Made by a program: the position numbers and the translations under genes. From contig NZ_JAGO01000011.1 of the NCBI RefSeq assembly GCF_000526695.1, positions 124,001 through 188,000 on the forward strand: a stretch of DNA of 64,000 nt, in the 5' to 3' direction. The stretch comes from Carnimonas nigrificans ATCC BAA-78 (GTDB taxonomy: Bacteria > Pseudomonadota > Gammaproteobacteria > Pseudomonadales > Halomonadaceae). The notes under the pieces are model-generated. The model was not told where the DNA came from and made no database searches. It worked only from the letters and a program-made list of their open reading frames with translations. Each line of letters begins with the position of its first letter. Position 1 is the first letter of the stretch. Shown piece by piece: positions 55,706 through 64,000 of the stretch.

Positions 55706-56983
55706 ATGAGTGAACAACGTTATTTGTTCAACAGGGAGAAAGGAATTGAACGGTTCAATTTTTTTCTGTTGGCTGGATTAGTCTTTTTTGCCTCTGGCAT
55801 ATTCAAGCCGGAGCTCATTGCTTACCAGGGAATGCAGTATGCTATCATCCTGTTTTGTATGTTGGCTCTACTGATTATTAATATTGATGTTGAACACTAC
55901 CCGATTAGGCCGGTTGTTGTTTTGGGAGTGATGATTATAATATCTGGCATTCATGGATTTTTGAATGATGGCAATACTCATATGTTGATCAAGGGTGTTA
56001 TTTTCACCTTGATGGTTTGTATGACAGCAGCCATTTCTACCAAACTTCGCTTTGAAACCATCATCAATGCCTTATTTGCAGGGGCCGCCGTACTGTTGCT
56101 GTTCAATATCCTGTTGTGTCTTTGGTATCCTGCTCTGGGTGTTGATCATGGAAAGTTTTATGGTAGCTGGGAAGGAGTATTCGATCAGAAAAACATTCTG
56201 GGGCGTTTAACTGTATTCGCAACGATCACTGCCCTAATGCGTACTATCTGTCTCAAAAAAGGCTATCTGGTAACGATAATTATCGTGGCGCTGGCTATTT
56301 GGTGCTGTTTGAATTCTGACTCCCGCACGTCGCTTATGTTATGCTTTCTGTCCGTGGTAATATTCGCCTTCGTACAAATGTGTCAATTGCTGGCGGCTTT
56401 TAAAAACTGGTTTAGCAACCAGTTTGTTCTCCTCTCGTTATTGTTGTTGGTTGTATGTCTAGGTGCTATTGCTGCCTTGTCAACGCCTTATAATCTGCAG
56501 ACTGGTTATGATGGTATCATTCTATTCGGCAAGCATATTTCTCTTACTGGACGTTTGACAATCTGGGCTTACGCGCTGTCACATCTGGCTGATCACAGCC
56601 TGCTTTTTGGCTATGGCCTGGATGGTTTTTGGACCCCACGGCATTTTGAAGAATATGGGGCCATTTTCCCGACCAATAATTTTTATCCCAATGATTCTCA
56701 TAATGGCTTGGTTGATTTGATGGTCAACATGGGGGTTATCGGAGGTGCTCTCTATATAGGGATTTTGGTTTCCCTGATGGTGTGGGCCACACCAGTGCGT
56801 TCTATTATTGATAGAAAAATAAATATGTGTTTTTTTCTTTTTTTAATTATTTATGTGTGTGGTAATATTACAGAATCAGATATATTGAAATCTACCAGCG
56901 TGTTAAATGTGGTCTTTTTTATTATGATATTCAAGTTTTTTTCCAAGGAAAATTTGATGCTGCATCGGCAGAGTACCCCATGA
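55706..56983 (+). CDS. O-antigen polymerase/ligase-like membrane protein (first of two)
   Basis: A 425-residue inner-membrane protein with ten or more hydrophobic segments. A large periplasmic loop near residues 280-350 carries GRLTIWAYALSHLADHSLLFGYGLDGFW and NDSHNGLVDLMVNMGVIGG, the Arg-rich and His-containing pattern of the Wzy_C/WaaL superfamily. It either polymerises repeat units (Wzy) or ligates them to lipid A-core (WaaL). DNA is clearly more AT-rich than in the flanks, as usual for polymerase genes. Confidence 0.85.
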   Translation: MSEQRYLFNREKGIERFNFFLLAGLVFFASGIFKPELIAYQGMQYAIILFCMLALLIINIDVEHYPIRPVVVLGVMIIISGIHGFLNDGNTHMLIKGVIFTLMVCMTAAISTKLRFETIINALFAGAAVLLLFNILLCLWYPALGVDHGKFYGSWEGVFDQKNILGRLTVFATITALMRTICLKKGYLVTIIIVALAIWCCLNSDSRTSLMLCFLSVVIFAFVQMCQLLAAFKNWFSNQFVLLSLLLLVVCLGAIAALSTPYNLQTGYDGIILFGKHISLTGRLTIWAYALSHLADHSLLFGYGLDGFWTPRHFEEYGAIFPTNNFYPNDSHNGLVDLMVNMGVIGGALYIGILVSLMVWATPVRSIIDRKINMCFFLFLIIYVCGNITESDILKSTSVLNVVFFIMIFKFFSKENLMLHRQSTP

Positions 56984-56998
56984 GTCAGGATTCATAAC

Positions 56999-58318
56999 AT
57001 GAATAATGAAGCCAGGAATAACATGCTAAGTAGTGGTCGACTGGTAAACATGCTGGTGCTGTTGCTGGTAGGGGTAGGTTTACTGTTTATGGGGCTGGAC
57101 AGAAATGCAAGTGCACATATGTTGTACACCGCTGCATTTATCGCTACCATGCATATGGTTATCGTGCACCTTGGTAAATACTCTCTGGGTCTTCGTCCTA
57201 GAGCCGGGGTGGATTTGTCCATTCTGGGCATTGGCCTTGGTGTCATGCTTGTCTCTCAGTTCTTTTGGTGGTGCTATTTGGGGGGGTATGTACAGTACGG
57301 ATGGATGAACCGCTACGTTGCTCATAACATGACCTATTGGATTTCATCCTTTATTATTATTTTTTATCTGTTGCGGTATTATCAAGGAACGGGACGTTCT
57401 CTTGACCGTATTTTGATGGTTTTAATGGGGTTACTTTACCTCTATATATTCTATTTAGGGATGTATGAATACTATGTAGGTCATGAGCGCATAGTCCTCA
57501 AAGTGGGAAACCCTGTGCCCGCCGCTTTTGTATTGTATTCCTTTACACTAGCCATGTTGCTGGTCCTCGTCCGTAATATGGATATGTATATATCCAGGTA
57601 TCTAATTGTGATGGTAGCCATTCTGGGGGGAGGGCTCATTGCATGGACAGGAACGCGAAGTGTTCTTGTCATTTATGGCCTTACTTTGCTTGTCGGTGTG
57701 TGCTATCTCCAATCTACTCTGTTTTCACAGCCCGGCAAAAAATGCCTGATACCTTATATAGTGATGATTTTATGCCTTATCACAGTTGCTGGTATGCTGT
57801 TGAATACGCGTTTTTCTTGGCTGTATAGTGATTTAACACGCTATTTGCATGGTGATGTCACAGGTTCACTGGGTGCCAGGTTTACGATGTGGAAAGCAGG
57901 GTGGATGACTTTTGCTCATTGGCCCTGGGGGTATTCAGCAAATAATCGATATAACGTCGTCCTCGAACAGTTGAATATTTTACTTAGGAATGATCCCAAT
58001 GCCATGGAGACGTTGCGGTATGTCTCCTTCTACAATCTGCATAATGAATTTGTAGAAGTAGCCTCGTTGCAAGGCATTCCAGGTTTGTGTGCACTGATTC
58101 TTTATTACATGGCACTGCTTTGGGTCGCTATAAGAAGAGCTATCGTGAATATTTGCTTTGGTATATTTGTTATCGCCATGCTACTTTATGGCGTGATGGA
58201 CCCGTTGTTCAATTCAGACAAGATTCAGCTATGTGTTGCTTTCATGTTGCCGCTACTAATCTTCTTTTCAATCCCTGTGCATCATCAGACCAGAGAAGAA
58301 TCTGTTGATGTCCAGTGA
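56999..58318 (+). CDS. O-antigen polymerase/ligase-like membrane protein (second of two)
   Basis: A 439-residue inner-membrane protein with about eleven hydrophobic segments. The loop GSLGARFTMWKAGWMTFAHWPWGY and the later NLHNEFVEVASLQGIPGLCAL match the Wzy_C/WaaL superfamily, including the conserved Arg and the His of the HN motif. It is not closely similar to the preceding protein, so the two are unlikely to be a recent duplication. One may be the polymerase and the other the ligase. It overlaps the next gene by 11 nt. Confidence 0.85.
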   Translation: MNNEARNNMLSSGRLVNMLVLLLVGVGLLFMGLDRNASAHMLYTAAFIATMHMVIVHLGKYSLGLRPRAGVDLSILGIGLGVMLVSQFFWWCYLGGYVQYGWMNRYVAHNMTYWISSFIIIFYLLRYYQGTGRSLDRILMVLMGLLYLYIFYLGMYEYYVGHERIVLKVGNPVPAAFVLYSFTLAMLLVLVRNMDMYISRYLIVMVAILGGGLIAWTGTRSVLVIYGLTLLVGVCYLQSTLFSQPGKKCLIPYIVMILCLITVAGMLLNTRFSWLYSDLTRYLHGDVTGSLGARFTMWKAGWMTFAHWPWGYSANNRYNVVLEQLNILLRNDPNAMETLRYVSFYNLHNEFVEVASLQGIPGLCALILYYMALLWVAIRRAIVNICFGIFVIAMLLYGVMDPLFNSDKIQLCVAFMLPLLIFFSIPVHHQTREESVDVQ

Positions 58319-59225
58319 AACAGTGCTTATCAGCGTCATTATCCCTTCTTTCGGACGGTCGGACTTTCTGCTTGAGGCCATTCAGAGTGTGCTAGTGCAG
58401 GAGTATCCCCGGATCGAATTGATTGTGGTCGACGATAATGGGCGTGGTAGTGAAGACCAGCTGGCAACGGCATCTGTGATGCAGTTGGATCGTTTCAAAG
58501 GAGTAACGTACCTTGTTAACGATGTTAATGCTGGTGTGGCCTGCTCTCGCAACCGCGGAGCCGCGGTTGCTTCTGGTCACTATCTGACCTTTCTTGATGA
58601 TGATGATGTGATGGAGCCACAAAAGTTGGCTGTCCAGCTTGCGGCAATGCAACGTAGTGATGTTGCTCTATCGATGTGTGGCTACTATCAAACTGATGCT
58701 TTTTTGAATGTAAGCGCTAAGATGCTGCAGCCAGAGATCCACTCTTTGACTGAACTCCTAACACGGAAGGTATACACCCAAGCGTCGACTTTGGTAGTCA
58801 GGCGTGACGATTTTCTGCATTCCGGTGGTTTTCCGGAAGATATGTCTTTTCGTGAAGATACATGCCTCGTATTTAGGGTCCTCGCGCTGGGGGGCTCGTT
58901 TGAGATTGTGCACCAACCGCTTTTTAAACATCGCTCGCATGTAAAAGAAAGGCTATCCAAGATAGAGCGGTCAGTAGAGAAGGAGAGGTTTGTTCATCGG
59001 CGATTTTGTGAGGAGCAGAACAGGTTACTGAAGCGAGTGCCAGCAGTTGTTCGAAGAAGGATAGAATTCCGCCGAGAGTATAAGTTTTTCCGCTGGAAGT
59101 CCCGTCGGGGTAGCGATATTCAGTATGCCGAGTTTGCTGACCTGGTATTGCTTGCCATGAAGTCAGGCCATTGGCTTAAACTGGTCTCTATTATTTATAA
59201 CTATATTATCAATAAAATTAAGTAA
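58308..59225 (+). CDS. Glycosyltransferase family 2
   Basis: A 305-residue GT-A-fold inverting glycosyltransferase. VLISVIIPSFGRSDFLLEAI, IELIVVDDNG, AGVACSRNRGAAVASGHYLTFLDDDDVM (DXD) and the acceptor-side FREDTCLVFRVLALGG are typical. The ATG at 58308 lies inside the end of the preceding gene. The last 70 residues are very basic. It ends the seven-gene operon; no clear terminator follows. Confidence 0.9.
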   Translation: MSSETVLISVIIPSFGRSDFLLEAIQSVLVQEYPRIELIVVDDNGRGSEDQLATASVMQLDRFKGVTYLVNDVNAGVACSRNRGAAVASGHYLTFLDDDDVMEPQKLAVQLAAMQRSDVALSMCGYYQTDAFLNVSAKMLQPEIHSLTELLTRKVYTQASTLVVRRDDFLHSGGFPEDMSFREDTCLVFRVLALGGSFEIVHQPLFKHRSHVKERLSKIERSVEKERFVHRRFCEEQNRLLKRVPAVVRRRIEFRREYKFFRWKSRRGSDIQYAEFADLVLLAMKSGHWLKLVSIIYNYIINKIK

Positions 59226-59524
59226 TTGAGAGGTTTATATGTTCCCGGTATCTGCATGATTATGTCCAAGGCCATGATGGTTGAGTAAGTCAGCTCTTCT
59301 CTCAGCTGTCCCATCATTTTCTCGATAGGGCCTTATATGTCATTTATCTGACAGCACTTGGCATAATGCCGTACTGATGTATCTGGTGTGACGACCATTG
59401 ACGCGAGAAGTGGCTCCCTGTTGAGGGCAATATCCTGAAATTGGAGGCGGTGTGACTATCCAAAGTCGGGCATTATCGCAGTAGAACAAATATCTAGCGT
59501 TGCTGGCGACGCCTTTGTTTTTGG
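59226..59524. other. Gap between the polysaccharide operon and the GT9 gene
   Basis: This 299-base stretch holds no supported gene. A minus-strand frame is open for about 58 codons (about 59345-59520) but lacks a start and has no family that I recognise; it could be the remnant of an old gene or insertion element. Confidence 0.3.
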
Positions 59525-60583
59525 TTACGTGTGGCCGCCGGCATTGACCTTATGCATAGCATATTGAATATCTGCTGTAGTCACTTGATCCACGCTACCT
59601 TCGGTGATAATCATGATACTACTCTCGGAAAGAGGCACCCAGTGCCCGTTATAACGGCGATAGATGCCTATTACCGGGATATTATGAGCGGAAGCCACGT
59701 GTAGCAATGAAGTGTCTGGTGTAACGGTAAGGGCGGAGTCCGCTACTAGTGCTGCGCTGTGGTGAAGCGAACGGGGGAGGTCGGGCACGATGACGTGTTC
59801 ATAGTGCTGTGATAATGCGTGTGCTTTACCTTCTCCCTGAGGGCTACACAGCATTATCATCGGCAACTGATAGTATTCCCATAGCTGTTGAGCTAGTAAT
59901 GCGCCTTTCTCAATGCTTAGCTGTTTATCTGCGGTACTTCCATCGAGGTTCAGTGCAATATAACGCCCTAAAGGGCGGGTAAACGCCTTTACCTGTTGCA
60001 CTATGGGCTGGGGGATAGGGAGCTCGAAACGTGCTTCAACATCAGCAATGTCTGCGTCGTGCATAAGTGCGGCCCAACATATAGGCACCGACTCTCCCGC
60101 CTGATACATGTTAACGGCACGCTGTGACACCTGGGCATAGCAGCGCATGGGGGAGCCGCTCATCTGAATGTTATTGCGTGCCTTCAATGCACCAATAAAG
60201 GAGATAGTGGCGGTACTGTCTTTCAGTGATGCATCTATACACAGGTCGACACGACCATATTGCTGGCGCAGTTGGCGTGCTACCGTTTTCAATGTGCGGG
60301 TATCGCGCAGGGCAGGCACTGAGTGCAGCTCAATATCTCCGTTTGTGGCAAGTGGTTGAAAGAGCGCTTTGTTGCTTTCTGAAGCAATGACGATGATACG
60401 CTCGACACCGCGTGCCTGGAGTGCGCGCAGCGCGGGAAAAGTCGCCATTCCATCGCCGATCAAGCGTGGAATGAAAATGACTGCCGTACGGATAGCCGAG
60501 GGGGCATAGGGGGCTGGGGTGTAATCATGCAGTCGGTGGAGTAGCCATTTTGCCATGCGTCGGCTGAGTTTTTGCTGCTTCAT
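59525..60583 (-). CDS. Glycosyltransferase family 9 (heptosyltransferase-like)
   Basis: A 352-residue GT-B-fold protein. RTAVIFIPRLIGDGMATFPALRAL is the N-terminal motif of family 9 (usual form R-x-x-x-G-D-x-x-x-x-x-P), YGRVDLCIDASLKDS the second strand, and LVADSALTVTPDTSLLHVASAHNIPVIGIY the nucleotide-sugar-binding C-terminal motif. Family members add heptoses to the LPS core (WaaC, WaaF, WaaQ). It points against the operon and stands upstream of the LPS-related genes. Exact sugar unknown. Confidence 0.9.
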   Translation of the reverse strand: MKQQKLSRRMAKWLLHRLHDYTPAPYAPSAIRTAVIFIPRLIGDGMATFPALRALQARGVERIIVIASESNKALFQPLATNGDIELHSVPALRDTRTLKTVARQLRQQYGRVDLCIDASLKDSTATISFIGALKARNNIQMSGSPMRCYAQVSQRAVNMYQAGESVPICWAALMHDADIADVEARFELPIPQPIVQQVKAFTRPLGRYIALNLDGSTADKQLSIEKGALLAQQLWEYYQLPMIMLCSPQGEGKAHALSQHYEHVIVPDLPRSLHHSAALVADSALTVTPDTSLLHVASAHNIPVIGIYRRYNGHWVPLSESSIMIITEGSVDQVTTADIQYAMHKVNAGGHT

Positions 60584-60666
60584 TGATTATCCGTTTCTGA
60601 GATTCTCAACCGGGTTACACGCAATCTACTGATTATGTAAATGATAGCCAGGCGTGTGTTTGCATA

Positions 60667-61704
60667 TCAAACCTTCGCTGTGTGGCTTTTATAAAAATCC
60701 AGATACCATTCGACAAAGCGCGCTACCCCCACATTGATAGGCGTATCGGGGGCGTAGCCTGTGGCTTTGCGCAATGCGCTGGTATCGGCAAAGGTGTCGG
60801 GAATATCCCCGGGCTGCATGGGAAGAAGTTCCTGTTCGGCGCTGACACCCAGAGCACTTTCCAGCGCCTGAATGTAACCCGTCAATTTTTCAGGGTGGCC
60901 GTTGCCGATGTTATAGAGACGGTAAGGGGCGTCGCTTTTGTCAGGAACAGGCTGAGCCGGGTCCCAGTGGCTATCGGGTGTGGCGATCTGCTCGGCAGTC
61001 TTCAGGATACCTTCAACGATGTCGTCGATATAGGTGAAGTCGCGCGACTGCTTGCCGTAGCCAAAGACAGGGATAGGTTCGCCTTTCAATATCTTGTCAG
61101 TGAACTTGAAAAGCGCCATATCAGGGCGTCCCCAGGGGCCATAAACGGTAAAGAAGCGCAGGCCCGTGGTGGGGATGTTGTAAAGGTGGGCGTAACTATG
61201 GGCCATGACTTCATTGGCCCGCTTGGTGGCCGCATAAAGCTGCTGAGGGTGTCCCACTTCCTGATCTTCGGAGAAGGGCATGCTGGTATTGCTGCCATAG
61301 ACGCTACTGCTGGAGGCATACACCAGGTGGGCAATATTGCCATGACGACACGCTTCCAGCAGATTGGCAAAGCCCACCAGATTGCTTTGCACATAGGCGC
61401 TGGGGTTACTCAGCGAATAGCGTACTCCTGCCTGTGCTGCCAGATGTATCACGCGCTCGAAGGCGTGTTCGGCGAAGCAGCGGTTCAACGCATCACTGTC
61501 GGCCAGGTCTGCTCGCACGAAGGTGTATTGCCCCTTGGCATGAACGGCTGTCTTGTCCAGTTCGGCCAGGCGGGCTTCCTTCAGTGTGGCATCGTAGTAT
61601 TCGTTGACATTGTCGAAGCCGACCACATCATGCCCCATCTCAAGTAGCCTCCGGGCTACGTGGAAGCCGATGAAGCCTGCATTGCCGGTCACGAGGTATT
61701 TCAC
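60667..61704 (-). CDS. NAD-dependent epimerase, probable UDP-glucuronate 4-epimerase
   Basis: A 345-residue extended short-chain dehydrogenase. TGNAGFIGFHVA binds NAD, YASSSSVYGSNT and YAATKRANE form the Ser/Tyr-x3-Lys active site, and LRFFTVYGPWGRPDMALFKF is a strong match to the UDP-glucuronate 4-epimerase subgroup. It would supply UDP-galacturonate for LPS core or O-polysaccharide. It is transcribed leftward, with 83 nt before the GT9 gene, so both may be one operon. Confidence 0.9.
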   Translation of the reverse strand: MKYLVTGNAGFIGFHVARRLLEMGHDVVGFDNVNEYYDATLKEARLAELDKTAVHAKGQYTFVRADLADSDALNRCFAEHAFERVIHLAAQAGVRYSLSNPSAYVQSNLVGFANLLEACRHGNIAHLVYASSSSVYGSNTSMPFSEDQEVGHPQQLYAATKRANEVMAHSYAHLYNIPTTGLRFFTVYGPWGRPDMALFKFTDKILKGEPIPVFGYGKQSRDFTYIDDIVEGILKTAEQIATPDSHWDPAQPVPDKSDAPYRLYNIGNGHPEKLTGYIQALESALGVSAEQELLPMQPGDIPDTFADTSALRKATGYAPDTPINVGVARFVEWYLDFYKSHTAKV

Positions 61705-61817
61705 TTGACTCTACATCCTGACGTCATAAAAGTGGGCGTATTCTAGCCGAGTCGCTCGGTAAACGACACTCGCAGCGGATTACTTTATAGTGAGCCGCTG
61801 CATTTTTATCCGTTTTG

Positions 61818-62558
61818 ATGATTGGTTGTGCCATGCGCTTGATGCACCTTCTGATGTTATCCAGGCGGCGTTGTTACCTGATGCATGGGGCGCAATCGCT
61901 GTCAGCCACTCTTGAGCTGATCTCCGATAACGACACAACGCACTTTTCGACGATCGGCAGTAGCACGTTTTTGCGCAGTAGCGATGGGCGTCTGCTGTTC
62001 AAGTTTGTGGCGGACAAATACCACTGGCGCACCCATTTTTGGCGCTGGCTGGGCCGGGATGTACTCTCGAAGCGCCTTGTAGGCCGCTATGACGCACGCC
62101 ATGAAAGCAAGAGTGCGCGGATTCTGGCATCACTGGGGCAGGCAACAGTAAAGAGCCATGGGTACGGCTGCTCGCTCAATCCCTTGAACGTGTTGAGTTC
62201 GGTGTATGTGCTAGAATTTATCACCGCGGCAACGTCAGGACGGCACCATTTTCACCGTCTTGCGGAGCCTGCCCGCCAGGCATTCATTGCGGAGATGATG
62301 GAGCAGGCCGTTGCACTGGCTCGGCATGGGTATCTGCATCGTGATTTTCATCTGGATAATCTGCTGATCGACCCACAGGGCGCCATCATCTGGATTGATA
62401 CCCATCTGCGCAAGCTGCCCGCCAATGCGCACAAGCGGGCACGCCTGCTGGCCGCCTCCATTTCTCCTACCAAACTGGATGGTGAAGTTTACGCGGCACA
62501 GGCGCTGGATATTCTGGCGGCGGATTTCCCTGAAGTAACGCAGTATCGCAAGGCGTAA
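61818..62558 (+). CDS. LPS-core-kinase-like protein (RfaY/WaaY/Kdo-kinase fold)
   Basis: About 246 residues with a eukaryotic-like kinase fold of the LPS core kinase group. HGYLHRDFHLDNLLIDPQG is the catalytic loop (HRD..N), IIWIDTHLRK the metal-binding segment, and LLFKFVADKYHW holds a likely ATP-binding lysine. It probably phosphorylates a heptose or Kdo of the LPS core. Start is uncertain (61818, or 61833) because no clear ribosome-binding site is seen. It is followed by the GT4 gene after 60 nt. Confidence 0.78.
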   Translation: MIGCAMRLMHLLMLSRRRCYLMHGAQSLSATLELISDNDTTHFSTIGSSTFLRSSDGRLLFKFVADKYHWRTHFWRWLGRDVLSKRLVGRYDARHESKSARILASLGQATVKSHGYGCSLNPLNVLSSVYVLEFITAATSGRHHFHRLAEPARQAFIAEMMEQAVALARHGYLHRDFHLDNLLIDPQGAIIWIDTHLRKLPANAHKRARLLAASISPTKLDGEVYAAQALDILAADFPEVTQYRKA

Positions 62559-62618
62559 CGGCAGTAGGCGATGCCGGTGTTGTGCGGCTATTCAATGGAT
62601 AAAGCAAGCGAGAACAGT

Positions 62619-63686
62619 ATGGCAAAGCGTTTGGCCTTCGTGATGAAGGATTTATACGGCGGAGGCGCTGAAAAATCGCTTCTGTATACCGCTGATGAGC
62701 TGCGCAAGCGCGGCAATCAGGTGAAGTTCTACATCATGCGCGATTTTATCGAGCATCGAATCCCAGACGGCCTGGAAGTGATCAATCTAGGTATCCATAG
62801 CCAGTTTACGCGGGCGCTCAATAATGTGCTGATCGAGAAGTGGCAGGCGCGTCAGCTCGAAAAGGCGTTTGCGACGTTCAATCCCGATATCGTGTTTTCC
62901 TGCTCCGCTGACAAGATCACCCGTCATGTTCGCCACCCCAATCTCTATTTCATGATTCGAAGTGATATGTCTTCCACTCCGATGTCGGAAGAAGAACGCA
63001 GGAAAAGCTATGCCAAGGCGCACAAATTTTATGATGGCCGTCAGGTGCTGGCGGTCTCCAAGGGAGTGCGCGATAACCTGTTAAACAAGGTGGGAGTCAC
63101 CCCGAGTGTGTGCAAGGCGATCTACACGCCTTATGACCCCCAGCCATTTCGCGATATGGCCGCCGAGCCGGTGGATGATCTGCCAGCCGGCGAGTTCATT
63201 TTGAGCCTGGGGTCACTTGAGCAGCGTAAGCGCCATGATCGTCTGCTGCGTGCCTATAAGGAAAGTGGTGTGCAAACGCCCATTGTGATTCTCGGCAAGG
63301 GGCAGCCCGAGGATGTCACCAGAGTCAAAGGGTTGATCAGCTCGCTTGGTCTTGAGGAACGGGTGCGCATGATGGATTATCGCACTAATCCTTACCCCTA
63401 TATTGCAGCGGCCAAGTTCCTGGTATCGGCTTCTGATGCCGAAGGGTTGCCGCGCGCCTTGATCGAATCCTTGCTGCTGGGCACTCCGCTGGTCAGCACC
63501 GACTGTCCTTCGGGGCCGAAAGAGATTCTTTCCCATGAATTACAGGATTTTCTGGTGCCTTTGGATGACGATGCGGCCATGGCGGATGCCATCAAGCGCA
63601 TGGACGAGCAACCGGTTGTGATTGATGAGCGCTATATCACGCCTTTCCTGGCGAGCACGGTATTACCGCAGTATGAGGCGCTGTAG
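62619..63686 (+). CDS. Glycosyltransferase family 4
   Basis: A 355-residue GT-B retaining glycosyltransferase. LAFVMKDLYGGGAEKSLLYTADELRKRG is the acceptor domain start, FILSLGSLEQRKRHDRLLRAY begins the nucleotide-sugar domain, and SASDAEGLPRALIESLLLGTPLVSTDCPSGPKEIL holds the EX7E motif. The SDxEG-P/CPSGPKEIL form is frequent in LPS-core and O-antigen transferases. Start at 62619 is chosen from the family N-terminus; ATGs at 62571 and 62595 are in frame. Confidence 0.88.
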   Translation: MAKRLAFVMKDLYGGGAEKSLLYTADELRKRGNQVKFYIMRDFIEHRIPDGLEVINLGIHSQFTRALNNVLIEKWQARQLEKAFATFNPDIVFSCSADKITRHVRHPNLYFMIRSDMSSTPMSEEERRKSYAKAHKFYDGRQVLAVSKGVRDNLLNKVGVTPSVCKAIYTPYDPQPFRDMAAEPVDDLPAGEFILSLGSLEQRKRHDRLLRAYKESGVQTPIVILGKGQPEDVTRVKGLISSLGLEERVRMMDYRTNPYPYIAAAKFLVSASDAEGLPRALIESLLLGTPLVSTDCPSGPKEILSHELQDFLVPLDDDAAMADAIKRMDEQPVVIDERYITPFLASTVLPQYEAL

Positions 63687-63756
63687 ATCGTTGGAATAGA
63701 GAACGGGGCGGGCATGTTCTCGCCTTTGTACCTACATAGGTTACCGGGAGTCTTGC

Positions 63757-64000
63757 ATGAACGGGTCATCGCTGCTGGTATTCACCGATCTGGATGGATC
63801 ACTACTTGACCATCATAGCTATTCCTGGGCACCGGCGGCGCATTGGCTGGAAAAGCTGCGCCGCGCCCAGGTGCCCCTCATTATCAACTCCAGCAAAACG
63901 CGCGCCGAGGTATCCGCACTGTCCCTTGAACTAGGGATCTGCGATGCGCCCTGTATCGTTGAAAATGGTGCCGCTATCCTGCTTCCGCCGCGCTGGCAGC
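63757..64000 (+). CDS. Mannosyl-3-phosphoglycerate phosphatase-like HAD hydrolase (N-terminal part)
   Basis: The frame stays open to the right edge (81 codons). LVFTDLDGSLLDHH carries the HAD nucleophile D11 and acid D13; the second motif serine is in INSSKTRAEV, and APCIVENGAAI is typical for the HAD-IIB MPGP/YedP subgroup. The ATG follows GGGAG at good distance. MPGP makes mannosylglycerate, a compatible solute, but solitary members in gammaproteobacteria (YedP) have no proven role. Confidence 0.85.
   Translation, partial: MNGSSLLVFTDLDGSLLDHHSYSWAPAAHWLEKLRRAQVPLIINSSKTRAEVSALSLELGICDAPCIVENGAAILLPPRWQ

Noticed and set aside
59345..59520. Minus-strand open frame between the GT2 and GT9 genes, considered as a transposase remnant
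   Set aside because: No start codon, no transposase motif and no terminal inverted repeats or target duplication could be found.
60682..61647. Long plus-strand open frame (321 codons) opposite the epimerase gene
   Set aside because: Antisense shadow; the epimerase frame carries the NAD-binding and active-site motifs.

Overview
The window looks like a chromosomal segment of a gammaproteobacterium, most likely Halomonadaceae or a close relative (the moderate GC and sugar-kinase cluster would fit the Zymobacter/Carnimonas side; this placement is inference from gene content only). Supporting signs are FabV as enoyl reductase, a GNAT-nitrilase fusion, YajQ, a DUF883 protein, a PA3496-like small protein and a truD-pcm-nlpD-rpoS locus. 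I see no tRNA, rRNA, CRISPR array, prophage or intact insertion sequence.

Layout. 0-7.3 kb: a YdhF-like aldo/keto reductase (cut by the left edge), then upper-glycolysis genes: hexose-6-phosphate mutarotase and glucokinase (overlapping), divergent gapA, a PfkB fructokinase, a DUF305 periplasmic protein, and a glutamine-amidotransferase-like protein. 7.4-10.6 kb: a minus-strand polar amino-acid ABC importer (ATPase, two permeases, binding lipoprotein). 10.9-25.4 kb: mostly metabolic and stress genes: GNAT-nitrilase fusion, acyltransferase-3, YfcG-type GST, a divergent pair of an IroE-like esterase and a YncE-like propeller, aldo/keto reductase, DUF883, NUDIX, glutathione peroxidase, a large MscS channel, fabV and rhlE. 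25.6-35 kb: a conserved-looking membrane protein of unknown role, glutaredoxin, thiC behind a TPP riboswitch, a small membrane protein, yajQ, an MFS transporter, a small secreted orphan, a 2OG-Fe(II) oxygenase coupled to a CoA-pyrophosphatase-like NUDIX gene.

35-44 kb: ftsB-truD-pcm-nlpD-rpoS, compacted relative to the usual gammaproteobacterial order because ispD, ispF and surE are not between them, followed by tolC, alr and lpxL. 44-51.4 kb: a 62-residue protein resembling the C-terminal tail of Rpn nucleases, ettA, a PA3496-like protein, a SelW-like protein, zntB, two unknown membrane/exported proteins and glyA.

51.6-63.7 kb: a surface-polysaccharide region. Seven tightly spaced plus-strand genes (glycosyltransferase, Wzx-like flippase, WcaJ-like initiating transferase, WecG/TagA-type transferase, two Wzy/WaaL-like membrane proteins, GT2) form one likely operon; its core is visibly more AT-rich than the surroundings. 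It is followed by LPS-core-type genes (GT9 heptosyltransferase family, UDP-glucuronate 4-epimerase-like enzyme, lipopolysaccharide-core-kinase-like protein, GT4). The right edge cuts a mannosyl-3-phosphoglycerate-phosphatase-like HAD gene.

Best leads for something new are the stand-alone Rpn-tail-like protein, the tandem polymerase/ligase pair, the unknown two-segment membrane protein at 25.6 kb, the small secreted cysteine-containing protein at 33 kb, and several perfect inverted or tandem repeats in promoter regions (gapA-fructokinase, amino-acid transporter, rpoS, fabV, esterase/propeller pair). None amounts to a clearly new system from sequence alone.
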